64,000 bases of DNA, taken from NCBI RefSeq assembly GCF_963576545.1, contig NC_083653.1, forward strand, positions 19,619,639 to 19,683,638. The letters are read 5' to 3'. The position numbers and the translations under genes are program-made. Positions 45,231 through 58,544 of the stretch are shown piece after piece. Numbering within the stretch: position 1 is the stretch's first letter; each line of letters starts with the position of its first letter. The stretch is from Limanda limanda (taxonomy: Eukaryota > Chordata > Actinopteri > Pleuronectiformes > Pleuronectidae). The notes beneath the pieces are model-generated. The model did not search any database and was not told the origin of the DNA. It saw nothing but the letters and a program-made list of their open reading frames with translations.

Positions 45231-46384
45231 CTAGATCAATAACATAAATGGAATGGGGGCCGGAATGATGCGCAGCACAGTCATGTCAGGTCTGTGTGGA
45301 GTTTGCATGTTATCCCTGCGTCTGTAGGAACCCAAAGTCCAAATCATGCATATTGGGGGTTTATTGGAGACTCTACATGCATTTGACGATGTTTTAATCT
45401 GAAAACGGTGTCCAGACAGCGTTTTTGCTCCTAACCAGTTACAACCCCTGTCCATACTAACTCACGTGACCGCTCACATACACTGGACCTGCACGTGCCA
45501 AACAGGAACACATGCGTGTGCTGGTGTACACAGAAAGCGTTTGGATGTTAGCTCCAGATTTCTCTAATAATAGCTTTTCTCCTATGTAAGAACTTGTTCC
45601 ACTGTAATACTCAAAATATATCTGCTGAACAGCTGTGAGTAAAGACGACAGGGCCAGTAACCCGTGTAATTAATTATTCACGTTGTATTGTACACTGGTA
45701 GCCGAAGCAAAGCAAACCAGTAGGCAAAGCTACGTGGTGAGTAATGTGGAGTAGAGTAAGACAGAGTTGAGTCATTTTCAAACAAAAACATAGTTATTGC
45801 ATTACCCTGAATTGTCTGTAGGTGTGAATGTGAGTAGGTTGGGTTGTTTGTCTCCGTGAAGCCGTTTTCAGACGTGACCTGCGGGTAAAATCCAGAGAAT
45901 TGGCCACGGAGTTTACCCGCCTGCCTTTCACCAATGCTCTATGCAGCAGGAGGTTCCCTGCACAGATGTGTTCAAGGCAAAAAATCCTCCACATTATTCA
46001 GGCGAGAGATGGAGCAGCCAGGTGCAGCAGACAGAAACAGGAAGCGATGTATTAACTTGCTGCATGATTTTCTTTACAACACACAGACACCAGTGTCGGC
46101 TCTTATCACCACTCTCTTGACATCTTCGACTGTGTCTTCTACGTGTGTGTCACCACGTTTTCATCGGGAGATATTTGTTTTCTTTCTGATTTTTTAGAGT
46201 TTTGCATCTGCCACGAGTTAGAAGCATCATCAACCTTCTCCCATTTCTACGGACAATGTACTAGGAGGCCAGGCGGAGAAAGTCTTCAGAAACTGTGGAT
46301 CGTTCCATTTGGACAATGTTTGCCCTGTGATACCATGGGATTGGTTCCAGCCAAGTGAAGTGTTACAGATAATGGATGGATGGA
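45231..46384 (+). repeat. SINE-type repeat split by two insertions
   Basis: Three collinear pieces of one teleost repeat: 45231-45385 (GGTCTGTGTGGAGTTTGCAT..., TTTATTGGAGACTCTA), 45793-45857 (GAATTGTCTGTAGGTGTGAA, TTGTTTGTCTCCGTG) and 46316-46384 (TTTGCCCTGTGATACCATGG, ... AATGGATGGATGG). The order is that of the unbroken repeat at 56283-56566. The first gap (about 45386-45792) contains a GACGATGTTTTAATCTGAAAA / GTGTCCAGACAGCGTTTTTG sequence resembling another dispersed fish repeat. The second gap is filled by the unnamed repeat family. Confidence 0.65.
45858..46314 (+). repeat. unnamed repeat family, fullest copy (copy 1)
   Basis: Starts at about GCCGTTTTCAGACGTGACC and ends at about CCATTTGGACAATG, inserted in a SINE. 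Shared blocks with other copies: CTGCCTTTCACCAATGC, GCAGGAGGTTCCCTGCACAG, ATGTGTTCAAGGC..AAATCCTC, CAGTGTCGGCTCTTATC, GTGTCTTCTACGTGTGTGTC and GCCAGGCGGAGAAAGTCTTC. It has no coding potential that I recognise. Confidence 0.65.
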
Positions 46385-47329
46385 ATAAAAGCTTGTCATT
46401 AATGTTTGACTGATAAAACACCCCTGTAACCAATAGTATATCCCATACAGCATGAATCCACCCATCCAGTCTTCTCCTAAATAAGCAACATCATGCACTA
46501 CAGCACAGAGTGCGTTGGTAGAGCTAGACCGTGAAACAGATGTGCTTCGTACGAGGCTGTGCTCACACATGAATGAAGAGGTATTACACAGTGTACACTC
46601 CATCTGCCAACACCTGGCTGATGTTATAGCAGCATGTTGTCATCAAACAGACAACACACCCTAATAAAAAGATATATATGCAAAGCAGGTTATAACAGCA
46701 GCAGGGTTTGCATGGTTTTGATGGCAGCTTGCTCGCTGCCGCATGGAGAAGAATATGACAAGCAGCATAATCCCCAATCATTGTACAGTTGTTACTCCAT
46801 TAGATGCTACCCCCATCCAAACATCTGTCCATCCAGATGTTGCTTATAAGACTTAAGTGTACATCCATCCATAACTTCCTACAACAGACCTTTCTCTTAA
46901 CCCATGACTTTTCACGAGCACGATTAGCAGATGCTGGATGCTGCGTTTGCAAATTGAAGCTCTGCAGCATCATGGTGTGAACTCTCTCCAGGAATCTAAA
47001 CTCAGCCGGTCAGCCTGCCTGTTCCAAGTTAACTCAGATTCAAGCCCAGGGCAAAACAGCAATGCATTCTGAACTCAATTCATATTCATGAGGAGGGAGC
47101 ACTTGGTTAAAAACTTAGCTGGAATGAGGTGGGGGGGACAGCTTGTATCTACGGCATGGCACAAAATAAATCAGCAGAGCTCCACTTCATGGATTTCCCT
47201 GTTTGCATGAATATGATGAATAAAAATGGGATGATTTTAAGGAAAATATAAGAGCACAGCGCTTTCCTAACATAAAATCCCTGTTACACCAACATAGTAA
47301 TTGTTTTCTAAATGACAGAACAATCTCTC
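46385..47329. other. intron 3: nothing recognised
   Basis: No gene, tandem repeat or transposon end identified. Confidence 0.45.
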
Positions 47330-47610
47330 AAGCAGTTTTCAGACATTCGTAAACACCTTCGTGTAATATCCGGAGAATTGGCCTCAATGTTTACCCAGAG
47401 TTTGCCTTTCACACATGCACAACGCAACAGGAGGTTCTTTGCACAGACATGTTCACAACAGCAACAAATCCTCTGCATTTTTCAGGCGAAAGGTGGAGCA
47501 GCGCGTGCAGCAAACAGAGGCAGGAAGTGATGTTTTAACTCTTCTGCGAACATAACGTGATTTTGTTTACACCACCCTGACACCCTCGTCATCTCTTATC
47601 ACCACAAACT
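47330..47610 (+). repeat. unnamed repeat family, copy 2
   Basis: TTTTCAGACATTCGTAAACA, TCCGGAGAATTGGCC, GTTTGCCTTTCACACATGCA, CAACAGGAGGTTCTTTGCAC, AGGCAGGAAGTGATGTTTTA and CATCTCTTATCACC match copy 1 in order. It stops resembling the family after about 47610. Confidence 0.75.
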
Positions 47611-48228
47611 CTATTGCAGCTCGCTCACAGCTTTAATTAACCACGAAACAGGCAGGTGAAATATATTCTTTGGTCTGTACCCGGACCGACCCTGAGGTTC
47701 TGCTCCTGCCGCAGCCCTATACTCATCACTCTCTGTGTCCCCTGAGCCGCCTCAGGTCAGTGTCTTTACTCATTACAGGAAATTCTCACCAAACCCAATG
47801 AGAAATAGGGGTCACACCATTAATAATCAAGCAAAATATTATATTATATTTTTTGGAAGCCATAAACTCTTTAATTGCAGGCTTCCTCCCTTATTTCTGT
47901 CCCTTCCTTCACTCCTACATGCTAGTGATGTCATCGTGAAGCTTACCCCACGCTCCAGTTATAGCCAACCAGATTTGAGGATGCAGAGGAGTCAGCCGAA
48001 AAGGGGAGGGGGAGGGAGGGTCCCCTGTGGTTGCCGTGATGTGTTTGAAGTTTCAGTACAAAGGTCTCTTTGCCTCTTTGCCTCCTTCCATCCCTCAGAC
48101 ACCCCCCCCCCCCCCATCTCTCATTGACTCGCTCTCATTTCCTGTATCCATCATGCATCCATACCCACATCTCCCTCAGTCTGTCCCCTGTCCTTTCTAT
48201 GTGTTTATCCACCATTGTGTACACACAC

Positions 48229-48239
48229 TCACACACACG

Positions 48240-48327
<88 letters not shown>
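48229..48327 (+). repeat. (AC)n microsatellite
   Basis: Degenerate from 48229 and about 42 perfect AC units from 48244 to 48327. It lies between two oppositely oriented copies of the unnamed repeat family. Confidence 0.98.
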
Positions 48328-48328
<1 letters not shown>

Positions 48329-48404
48329 GCGAGCTGCACAGTAGAAGATCCCCCACTGGATTCACCGCAAGCATGTGGGGTTTATGAAAAAAAAATTTAA
48401 AGGT

Positions 48405-48662
48405 GAAAAAGCGGTGACACACGTAGAAGACACCGACCAAGACACCAGTTGTGGCGCTAAGAGCCGACACTGGTTATTGTTTGAAGTGAAGAAAATCACG
48501 TAATCTGCACAGCAGTGTATATACGCCACTTCCTGCCTCTGTCTGCTGCGCCCGCCTGCTCCTTCTCTTGCTGAATAAAAGGATTTGTTGCTGTTGTGAA
48601 CACGTCTGTGCAGAGAACCTCCCTCCGTGTTGTGCATGTGTGAAAGGCAAACTGAGGGTATG
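48405..48662 (-). repeat. unnamed repeat family, copy 3 (inverted)
   Basis: On the minus strand it reads GTTTGCCTTTCACACATGCA, AGGTTCTCTGCACAGACGTG, TTCACAACAGCAACAAATCC, AGGCAGGAAGTGGCG, CAGTGTCGGCTCTTAGC and GTGTCTTCTACGTGTGTCAC, the same order as copy 1. Confidence 0.75.
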
Positions 48663-48665
48663 TCA

Positions 48666-48810
48666 GTCAGCTACACACACATACACACACACACACTACA
48701 TAGTAGCCTCTTGGTAGACAATCCTCAGAAGCCAGTAGGAGGAGCTAGGCTTGCAGGTGCAAGTGTGTATGTACTGTGGAGTGTGTATGTGTGTGTGTGT
48801 GTGTGTGTGA
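48666..48810 (+). repeat. short AC and GT microsatellites
   Basis: An AC run at about 48671-48695 and a GT run at 48780-48808, ending in GAGAG. They are complementary and only about 100 nt apart. Confidence 0.85.
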
Positions 48811-51800
48811 GAGAGTGTATTGTCTGATATGGGGCCACTGAGGGCCTGTCCTGCATACTTTGATAAAACTCTGTGAAGTTTGCCAAGACACAGGACACAT
48901 AGGAAAACTGCAGTCTGCACTGCACAGATGGCGATTCTGTGTGTGGGATTTATCTCTGAATGTTTGTGTGTGTGCGCTCGTGTGTTTTCTCGTTTGGCTT
49001 GTGTTTATGGGTGAACTTTCTTGCGAAAAGGTGGATGTCAGTCATGCAATCTTCTAAAGTAATGTATTCAATGTAGATATCTTAAAATAGCATGTAATTC
49101 AAGGGACACATTTAGACTCTTTCTATTCAAGCAATGAATCTCTGCAGTCTGACGACTATATTTTCCTGCAGGTGCACTGCAAGCTTATGGGGAAATGCAG
49201 TTTTTATGCAGTTTTCTTCTTGCACATTTTCTCAAATTCCTGCTTCCAAAAGAATGTGTTTCCTCACATGTGGGGGAGAGGTGCGGCTTGTGTTTTTACC
49301 GATTAGGTGATGCAATGGAATACTGGTGCTGATTTTGGGGCCAAATTGCATCTGTGTATGATTAAACCACCTTTTATCACAATGGAAGGGCTTTGCCTGG
49401 CAGACACGCAGGGAGACACACGGAGACACAAACACACACACACAGACCTACACACAAAGATCTGTCCAGTAAAAAAAAACTTGTGTGGACTCTTTCTGTT
49501 TGCTTCTTTTTCCATCAGCTGCAAATTAAAAAAAAAAAACAGACACTACCTACAATAACATCCATGAGTGTGACACATCAGTGCAGCTGTTGTGTGAAGA
49601 GTGAACGACCTATAGAATCACCAAGATTTGTTTGTCCCTTAAACACCTGGTACATGTGTTTTATCTGCAGTCTGTGATTTCGGAGAAGGGTTGTGAATAA
49701 TTCTACACTTGGCAGGCACAACAGCATCACTACATACATCATTTAAATGTCCATGATTTCAGTGGATTATGTTCACTGGTTTTTCCTGCTGCTCTGCACC
49801 GTCTTCACGTTTCAAGCTCGGGCTAGCAGCTCTCCCACAGCTCTCCCATATTACCTGATACACTTGCGTGGATACCTTATTAAATTATTAATAAATTCTC
49901 CAAACCCTATTTTGAAGATTAAAGGATAAAAGTGCTGGTTTTTGTTAGACAAATAAGAACAGTTGTGCAGTTGAAAAAAAGAACTTCTTCCAACTGCAAT
50001 TATTTATGCTTTTTAATGTGCAGAGCAAATTGTGGATTAAATTGTTCAATTACATTTGATTTGTATTTGTATCACGCTACGTTACAGCATTCATCATCTC
50101 AAGGAACATTACAAAGTAAGGTTGAGCCACTCAAATGAGAGCCGCCCCATGAACAGGTAACGTTTATCTAATGAGCAAGCTAAAATACACAAATGCTCTG
50201 CACAAGGCGAAATATATATGTGTGGAAAAGGTCAGGGAATGTTTAATGTAAGGAAACTAAAACACAGTATGTCATTCAGGTAAGGGAAGGATCGTGTCAG
50301 CAACCCTCTGCATCCAGCAGGAAAGATGCACCAGTAATAAACTATACAATCATCTACCACCACTATCTCCACATCCCAACTTCTGATACAATAAATGCTG
50401 GCACAGCAAAATGCGCTTTGCTGATTTGAATGAAAATAATTCCCAGGGTTACTTAGCTGGGTATCCCATCATGCATCTTAACATTGAACTGTCATTGCTG
50501 GAGAAAAGGTGTATAATCCAAGTTACTGAAAAAACTACTAAGAATTTACTTATGCAGCATTTTCTTTTGCATGTCTTCTGTTTGCTTCTGCCAGACAGAA
50601 GCTGTTCTCTATGAACAGTACGTGTTACAGTAGTGGGAATACACTCAGAGTCAGTCATACACTCAGCCAATGTGCTTTATTCTCTATGGGTCTGCATATA
50701 CCAGACTGTCACCTTGACAAGTTCTACATACAAATATGTGTGTGTATCTGTGTGTATTCATACACTTGAGTGTGTGTGGACGTGGCCTGGTGTTCTTTGT
50801 TTATATTGGTTTTGAATATCAGACTTTTGTGAAAGCTAAAGTGTTCCTGAGCCTGTAGAACATCAGTAAAGGATATAACAGTGTCACATCATCATTAAGT
50901 GCCTGCAGGGTTATTTATAGACAATTTGTTCTCATAATGATAATTAACAAATACATTAGCATAAGAGAATGATAGTAATTGTGGCAGAGATGTTCAGTGA
51001 TGGAGGCGTAGCTGAACTCCTTCTGCACCATTGCTCCATTCCCAATGCAATTGTCTGGAAAATTTAAACAGCATCATATTCTTAGTCGTTCACAAGCAGG
51101 GGCACTGTTAGCATATGTGGACCCACTGAAACAATGTTGCTCCAGCTCCCAGTTTATTACTGTACATTCCAGTAGACGCTTTATACTACATAGCAGACCC
51201 CTGTAACCATCATCACTTTTTACCTGGTTATTGAGAGCTATGGGCTCAAGGAGGAGGGATAACATGTTATTCAAGGGAGACGGTAAGAACTGCCATTTGT
51301 TCCCAATTAAGTAGAACATACTGGCCTAGTATATGTACACATTCAAGGAATTTAACTCTGGATTAACACCGCTCTTATTGTTCTTACATAGAAGTAGACA
51401 TACAGCTAGGGAAGTTAAAGAATGGTCCAAAACTACTTAAATTATAGTGGTGGATGGTCTGGACTGTACTCTACAGTAATAATGGAGAATATGTAGTACT
51501 TTGAAAACACCATATAAGTATTTCCACCATGAGAGTGTGTACACACGTAAAGTGGTTATGTATGTCATAAGAGTACTTTGCAAAGAAGCAGCAAAGTTTT
51601 GCAATTTGGCATGGAAGAACATATTAATACAGGCTTTGTTGTTTAGCACAAATTATTTAAAAAGTGTATATTACCCTCCTAATTTCATTGTTACAAATTC
51701 GCCAAAGACAAAAAGTATTTCTTCAAAATCTTGGTTTAGGGTTAAAGAAATCAAGAATAACACAAAATAGTAGTTTCATTCTGTGGGGACCATGAATATT

Positions 51801-54800
51801 CAATGTTAATTCAATTAAACTGCCCAAAAGCTGATGCTTTGACACCAAGTTGTTGGACAAGTTTGACTTGACTATTAGATCTACTAATATCATAGTAACA
51901 TGTGGATAGGAAGGGTGGTGATGAAGCCACTACTCAATAAGAAGGGAGTCTGAAACAAGTGGTATTGCTGCATCATCGCACATGACCACCATTGTCCACA
52001 TCTTCCGAAACAGAACAGGGTATAATCAAAGGGAAAGGCTGGGCCTGCCAAAGAGGAGGCGATGCAGAGGGGAAAGTGTGGGAGAGGAGGACTCATTAGC
52101 TTGTCAGGGAGCCTGTGAAGCTTTGTTGGAAGAGACCAGGCTGAATATATGGGAGGGGGCATGGAAGGGCTAACTAGAAGAAACAATACCGCGAGGCACA
52201 GCAACATATTCAACCCAGTATCCTTAGGAGGTTCGGTCATAGTGGACAATTCTGCACCTAATGATTCACGTTCCGAAGCAGATGTTCAAATAGTGTGTGC
52301 CCTGTGTAGTGAGGTGGCAATTTCAGGTCTTTGTTTTATTTATGCAATTGTAAGCCTTTACTCATGGCTAATGTGATGACAATAGTTAGCTTCTTAGCCG
52401 GCAACATATACACCAATCCAAAATCTGCAGTTCTTGTTTAAGTGAGCTCAAGCTGATTTTAATCATCCAAATAGTAACAACAGAAATTTGTTTTGAATTA
52501 TCTTAGTCCAGTTTTTCTTCCTCTTGTCATTTAACATTGATCCAGGGTCCTATATTGGCTGGAGGTCAGTTCTTGGCATGTTAATGTTAAACTGCTCTGA
52601 GTAAGTCGTTAACTTTGCACCAAGATAGCTTGTCAGTTTCATTCTAATTAAATATAAAGACCTTCAGTGGGATGAGAGAGCAAACAGGTTTAAGAGAAGA
52701 TATCCAGTATATCTACTACACAAGGATGCACTCGTTTGTGCTTTAACAGACTCAGATGCTGTGATGGATGCTCCAGCTCTTATTAGTGTTTGTATCAAGA
52801 ACCCCTTCAACAACTCAACTTTCAGTGAGATTACGACCCTGTCACATACTTTTAGCAAGACACAATAGTGTGTCTGTGTGTGTGTGTGTGTGCATGTCTC
52901 AAAGTCAGAGGGATATTCTACTTGGCAATCCCCACTTGGACGCCTTTCATTACAAAATGAGAAACACCGCTTTTAATTTAGTGACAGCTACTGTAACACA
53001 ATGGCAGCTGACACATCTAAAACGTAAAAGTTGATGGGAGACTATTTTTTAGCAGTTACTTTAGTAGTCATGACAGTACAATAAAGTAAAAACTCAAAGT
53101 GATGCACATATATCACAGTAAATCTTGGAATTTAATTCTCCAGTTTCCTCCGGCTGAAGGCAACATTGCATATGTCGCCCGACCCAAAGCTCCATCCGAG
53201 TGTGTGAGGGCTTTTGGAATATGCCCACGCCTGGGGCAGCCGTCCTCCCCAACTCATGCGGAAAGAGCATTTCATCAACTCAATTGCAAAAACAAGACTC
53301 TTCCAATTTCACGCCTATCATTCCTGGCCTCAGGGTGAAAGGGCATCAGCAGAGAGCTGCTGAATACTGTAGTGAGCGCAGTGTGTTTGAGACGAGGAAG
53401 AGGGGGCTTTGATGTTTCAGCTCAAGGGAACATGGTCTCTCAGCAGCTTGGCAATCAATGCAAGAAGCCGTGGAATAATATATAGTATCACTACTGTTGT
53501 GCCAAATCCTTATATCTTGAAAATGTCAATATTTAAGCAATTATAAAACTGCCATGATATTTTAATTGAATTTAGAATATAGAATACCCCTTCAATGTAA
53601 AGGAAAACTAGGAGTTATTTCAATTCTTAATATCACTATTCCAACCCTTGATACTTTTGATAAACTGATGAGATTGATCTCTGAAGAACAAAACAGGCGG
53701 TCAGCTGATTGTACCTGTTGAAAACACACCAAGATAGATCACTGTTTTTGATATGACCATTTATAGATCGACAGTCCTGGTTCACCTTTGAGCTACACCA
53801 CTATTGGAGTTGTGCACATGTGATTTTCCAGTGCAGTGCAGGATAATGAGTGAAATTACAGATGGTAGCTGAACTCTATCTTTTGTATATAGTTGTCTTC
53901 TGCTGTTAGTATTTTAGCTTTTCAGGCTTTATTTCTATAAATCTTTACACTAGAATATATATGCATACCGTATCTTTGAATCTTGAATCTTACCAAGGTA
54001 AAACACACAGTAAAAACTAATAATTATGTTAATACATTTGAAATGGTTGTAATAAACTCCAAATGTCTATAATGTATCCATGTCATATTGATAAATTGTA
54101 CTGTTTATTGTTAGCACTAAGTGACATGATAAAAGACTGCTGACAGAGGGCACTTCAGGGGCTAGTCAGATTTCAGCTGGACCAGTGCTCCCCTGGCCAA
54201 CACCCTGGAACAGCCCCTGGTTGCACTCAATAATGAATGTGGGAGAGTTTAGGAGGAGGGAACCACATGTTCACACAGATTTAAAGACACCATTGATTTC
54301 TCTGGGGCACCTTTGTCAAATAATATTAAAAATAAACCTGATGATGTCATCAATCAAATGCAGAAAGAGGGAGAGTTTGAGTGATTTGGGCATTTATTAG
54401 TCCACGAGAGTCTGGAAGTGTGAAATGAGTCATTGATTCTCAAAATTGTTTTTGTGTCAGCAAACTGACTAATAATCTGATTGCTTCAGCAACAAAAAAA
54501 ACAACAAGATTCCACAATTGTTCTTAGACATGCATTCAGTTTGATGGAAATAATACAGAAAACTACTCCATCCATAACCTTGTCCATCATCTAGTTATGT
54601 ATTTTATGCTTTGAAGTCTGATGGATGTTATACGCAGGCTTCATCTGGTTCGGTGATGATGAATGATGCATGACACAAGACCAAAGCCACTTTACTATGG
54701 ACTTATCTATTTTTCCACTGTTAAATGGTTAAAACATATAGAGTATAACTAATGTGCTGCTACAAGTGACACCTCCCATTTCCTTTAAAACCCAGGTGTG

Positions 54801-54903
54801 ATTTATATATATTGCTAATAAAGCATTTTGGCATTTTGTGCTAGTAAGAGTGAATACTTTCTGTAGAGGAGACTGTTTCAAATCACAGAAGCCAAAAACA
54901 TCC

Positions 54904-54905
<2 letters not shown>
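48811..54905. other. intron 3: about 6 kb with no gene recognised
   Basis: Only short simple repeats (for example GT at 52868-52890 and A runs near 49471 and 49528). 53130-53420 is unusually complex sequence and might be conserved noncoding DNA, but no exon with splice sites and conserved protein could be supported. Confidence 0.45.

Positions 54906-54980
<75 letters not shown>
54906..54980 (+). repeat. (GT)n microsatellite
   Basis: About 37 perfect GT units. Confidence 0.98.
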
Positions 54981-54983
<3 letters not shown>

Positions 54984-56282
54984 CATGATGTGCGCCCACC
55001 AATGAAGGAGTAGCATTATACCATATTGATAATATGTCCTTTAAACAACGTTGAAATGCTAAGCTAATGATGTTTTTGTTGGTCGACCTCACAATCGTTT
55101 AGCAAGATTAGGCCCAAAGTGCCCCAGCCACTCTGCACTGTTGGGATCTGTGCTTTCACACGTGCTGCGGCTCTGCAAGCTGCACAAGCAGGTGGCTGAC
55201 AAACAGTCAGTGTGACCCGGGTGTGATGGTGACTGGAGAAATGAAGTTGTGAAACTGGTGAGCCGCCTCACAATGAACATGCTCAGCTCTCTTTCTTTTC
55301 CCATCGCTTCTCCATCATCTCCTTTATCCTCTATTTATTGCCCTCAGTTGTTAGTGTTGCTTGTGAGCCAGCGACTTACCCGGCGCTCCTAAAAAGAAAG
55401 TCACATTCGAAAAAGCCTCTGAGCACACTCCATGGCAGGGGGCCTGACTAATTGGACCTGGAGAGGATGGGCCGAGTGGAGTCGTCCCTGCCAGGTTCCA
55501 CTTGGGCTCCGACACACGCGTGGGCAGAGGCGCTCAATTACCATGTTGGATGGTGATTTGCAGTAAGAGGTCTGCTTGAGCGCCGGGGTAATGAGAAGGA
55601 AAAAAAGAGCATGTGACGGTGAACGAGCAAAGAAAATCGAGTGATCACTTACAAGTGATGTGAAATATGGGCTGGATTACCATATTATCAGAGACAGCGG
55701 AATAAAATAAAGTAAAGTGTTGATTTTGCCACCTTACTTTCATTTGGTCGTTTTTTTGATGAAAATAAATCATCTTTAGTTTGACCTTAGTTGAGATTGT
55801 TGTTGGTTTTAGCCTCAATTTAATGAACAAAGATTCTGTCTAATTTTCATCAGTGAAATATGACCCTAAGTTTTTTAAATTACTGGTGGTCCACCAAGAT
55901 AATTGGCCATATGGGTTATATGGCATTTATGCCGACTCTCACATACGAAGCATTCCAGCTGTACAGGTACTATATTTTACCCAAACAGCCCATGAGTTTA
56001 TTTTGCAGAGGGCAGTGTGGCGTTTTTGATATTTTATAGTAGAAGGGTTATGGGAAGCAGTAAAGTTCAGTAAAAAAGCTGGGGGGCAAAACAGATAGAT
56101 AGGAATTGCTTTTCTCCCATTATCTTTTGGCTGATAATAAAGAGACAGTAACTTCCAGTAGTAGTTTTGTCACCATGACCTTAACAGGCAAACACTGTGA
56201 ACTGCAAGAAGTCCCTTTGAGTCAAAAACCAACATTTACATCACACAGAGCAGCTTACTCTATAACCACAACTACAGTGTTT
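54981..56282. other. intron 3: nothing recognised
   Basis: Repeat-poor. 55430-55610 is GC-richer than the intron average and has no transposon signature, a candidate for conserved noncoding DNA only. Confidence 0.45.
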
Positions 56283-56566
56283 GTGCTAAGGTAGGGTGAT
56301 CGCAGGTGGAACAGCAAGAAGCTTCTGGGTTTGAACCTGATGACCAGCCTTCTGTGTGACGTTTGCTTTATCTGTGCCTGCGTGGGTTTTCTGCAGCTAC
56401 TCCAGCTTCCTCCCACAGTCCAAAGACAAGTGGCCTCGGCTAATTGGCGACTCAATTGCCCAGAGGTGTGAAAGTAGGCGTCAGTTTGTCCCTGTGTCAG
56501 GCCTGTGATGGACTGGTCAGCTGGCTCCCTCAAGGATAAAGGGTATAAGGATAACGTATGGGAATG
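56283..56566 (+). mobile_element. tRNA-derived SINE
   Basis: Starts with a tRNA-like head containing AACAGCAAGAAGCTTCTGGG and a B-box-like GGGTTTGAACCTG at about 56327-56339. The body is then GCCTGCGTGGGTTTTCTGC, CCAGCTTCCTCCCACAGTCC, AAAGACAAGTGGCC, GGCGACTCAATTGCCC and CTGTGATGGACTGGTCAGCT. This is the most complete of the three copies of this family in the window. The A box is degraded. Confidence 0.75.
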
Positions 56567-57958
56567 CTATTGCCTCCTGGCTCTTCTTAATACACAGACA
56601 TATAAGCACTATCAATATTCTTATAACACATTCAGCAAGAAAAACTGCTTAAATGTTGCCATCACAGTGTGTGGAACCTATCATTTATACATAATTCATG
56701 CAAATATTTGGGATTTTTTCAGGGATTATGCTGAATTGTGAGAGTTTTTTCCCAATGGACATTAGAGAGAATGAAATTTTTGGGAAGTGTGAGTCGGATT
56801 GAATCAAAAATCTAAGTATACTGTTTGTCTGACTGCAGAAGAGTGTGATTCAGTTTTTAGAAAATTATGTTTAAAAGTAAGACAAATTAGTAGAACTAGT
56901 ACAGTGCCCATCCTGAAACCGCCTGTTTGTAATGTTAACTTCTCTTGTCTTGTGTTAATTCTCCGGAGAAACGTCAGCATTTTTCCTTTTCATTAGTGAG
57001 TACTCCTCAGTTCTACAATATACTGTCCCTTTTTGGAAAAAGTCTATGGTGCACAGTAACATTGATCAAATTAAGCAGAATTTACTATATTACTGTTCAT
57101 GTGTGTAGTTTATATCTAAATTTTAATAATTTTGTGATCCAATGTTATTTTTTTATAAATTGTGTGTCAGCTTTTTAAGAAATCAACACAATCTTTAGAC
57201 ACAAGTTCACAACTTTTCAATATAAAAGCTCCATAATTCAGCTCAATATAAAACATTGCAGCAAAAAAGATTTTCCTTTATTAGTGTGTTGTGAATGTTG
57301 TTGCCATGGCAGAGAACAGCACCCACGACTCCCGCAAATGTTCGCTAAGATGAAATAAAAAAAAAAAGTTTACCAAAATGATCTGGTGACGATTTAGACC
57401 GATACTCTGACCTAGTTACCGACCACTGCCATAGTTTATCTGAGGATGTAAAAGAAGACATGTTCAACTCAGTTGCGGAGAGACTGTTTTCTTTTTCATT
57501 GTTATTATTGTCTGTATATTTTACCCTAAATATCTTCAATAGTGTAAACTGCTATTGGTGCCGATATGAGATAAATACCTAACGTTATAATTCAATCCAT
57601 TAAAGCATCCTTGCAGACAACTGTGTTCATGTAGCTCGTCATGGTTAAACTACAGATACCTATATCTATACCTACAGTATATGTACACTTTTAATGTTCT
57701 AAGATACACAGTGCTGTGAGTTTTTTGGCTGTGGAAGGCAGCATGGTTGCAGTCGTGTTTCTAAATTGCAGAGTCGCTGTGTATCTTGGGGCTCTAGTAG
57801 TGACTGGGGTAAAATGTAGATCCCCATATGAATGATGCCTTGCCAGTGCTGCTTGCTGGATGGATCAGATGGGTTATGAGGGGGAGCCCCCGGGCACCAC
57901 AGCCAGAGAAACAGATCTGCTGTCCCAGCCAGGCACAGTCCCAGATGGGTCCTCAGTC
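56567..57958. other. intron 3: nothing recognised
   Basis: AT-rich sequence with an A run at 57356-57366; no gene or transposon terminus. Confidence 0.45.
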
Positions 57959-57985
57959 AACACACACACACACACACACACACAC
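57959..57985 (+). repeat. (CA)n microsatellite
   Basis: About 13 CA units. Confidence 0.97.
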
Positions 57986-58544
57986 TAGTCTATGATTGAA
58001 GGAAGAAAAATACATTAGCATGGAAATTGAATGCATATGCTTTCATACACACATATATATATATATGCCAAATTGTAAACACATGCACTGAATATAAATA
58101 TACAAAGAAGTCATTGCAAGGGCATCTGCCGTGTTCAGTGGAGTTTATTAATTGTTAATTTGCATTTGTGTGTGTGTGTGCACTGACAATATACATTCAG
58201 TATTTGTAATGGTAAACAATGAACAGCCTCTGTTTGGTCAGTTTATTTTGACAATTATACGAATGGGTGCGACTGCTCAGCAGACCTTGGCTGAATGGTT
58301 TGTGGTCACACTGTTGGATTTAGAGAGCAAATAGGACTTTATGCTTTCTACCCAAATTATAAATAGGAAAAAGGGAGTTTGTTTTTTCCAGAACCTCAAC
58401 TTTAACAGTAGACTACTAAATGGTTTACATTGGTTTCTCCATGAGTCTCTGATGTTATATAGATTTGTAGTAGTAAATGTGGGAGGGAAGAGAGGGCCTC
58501 ATTCTGCTCTCAGACATGCACTGAACTCTGTATGTTTGAATGCA
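57986..58544. other. intron 3: short TA and GT runs only
   Basis: Contains a short (TA)n at 58052-58066 and (GT)n at 58167-58180; nothing else recognised. Confidence 0.5.
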
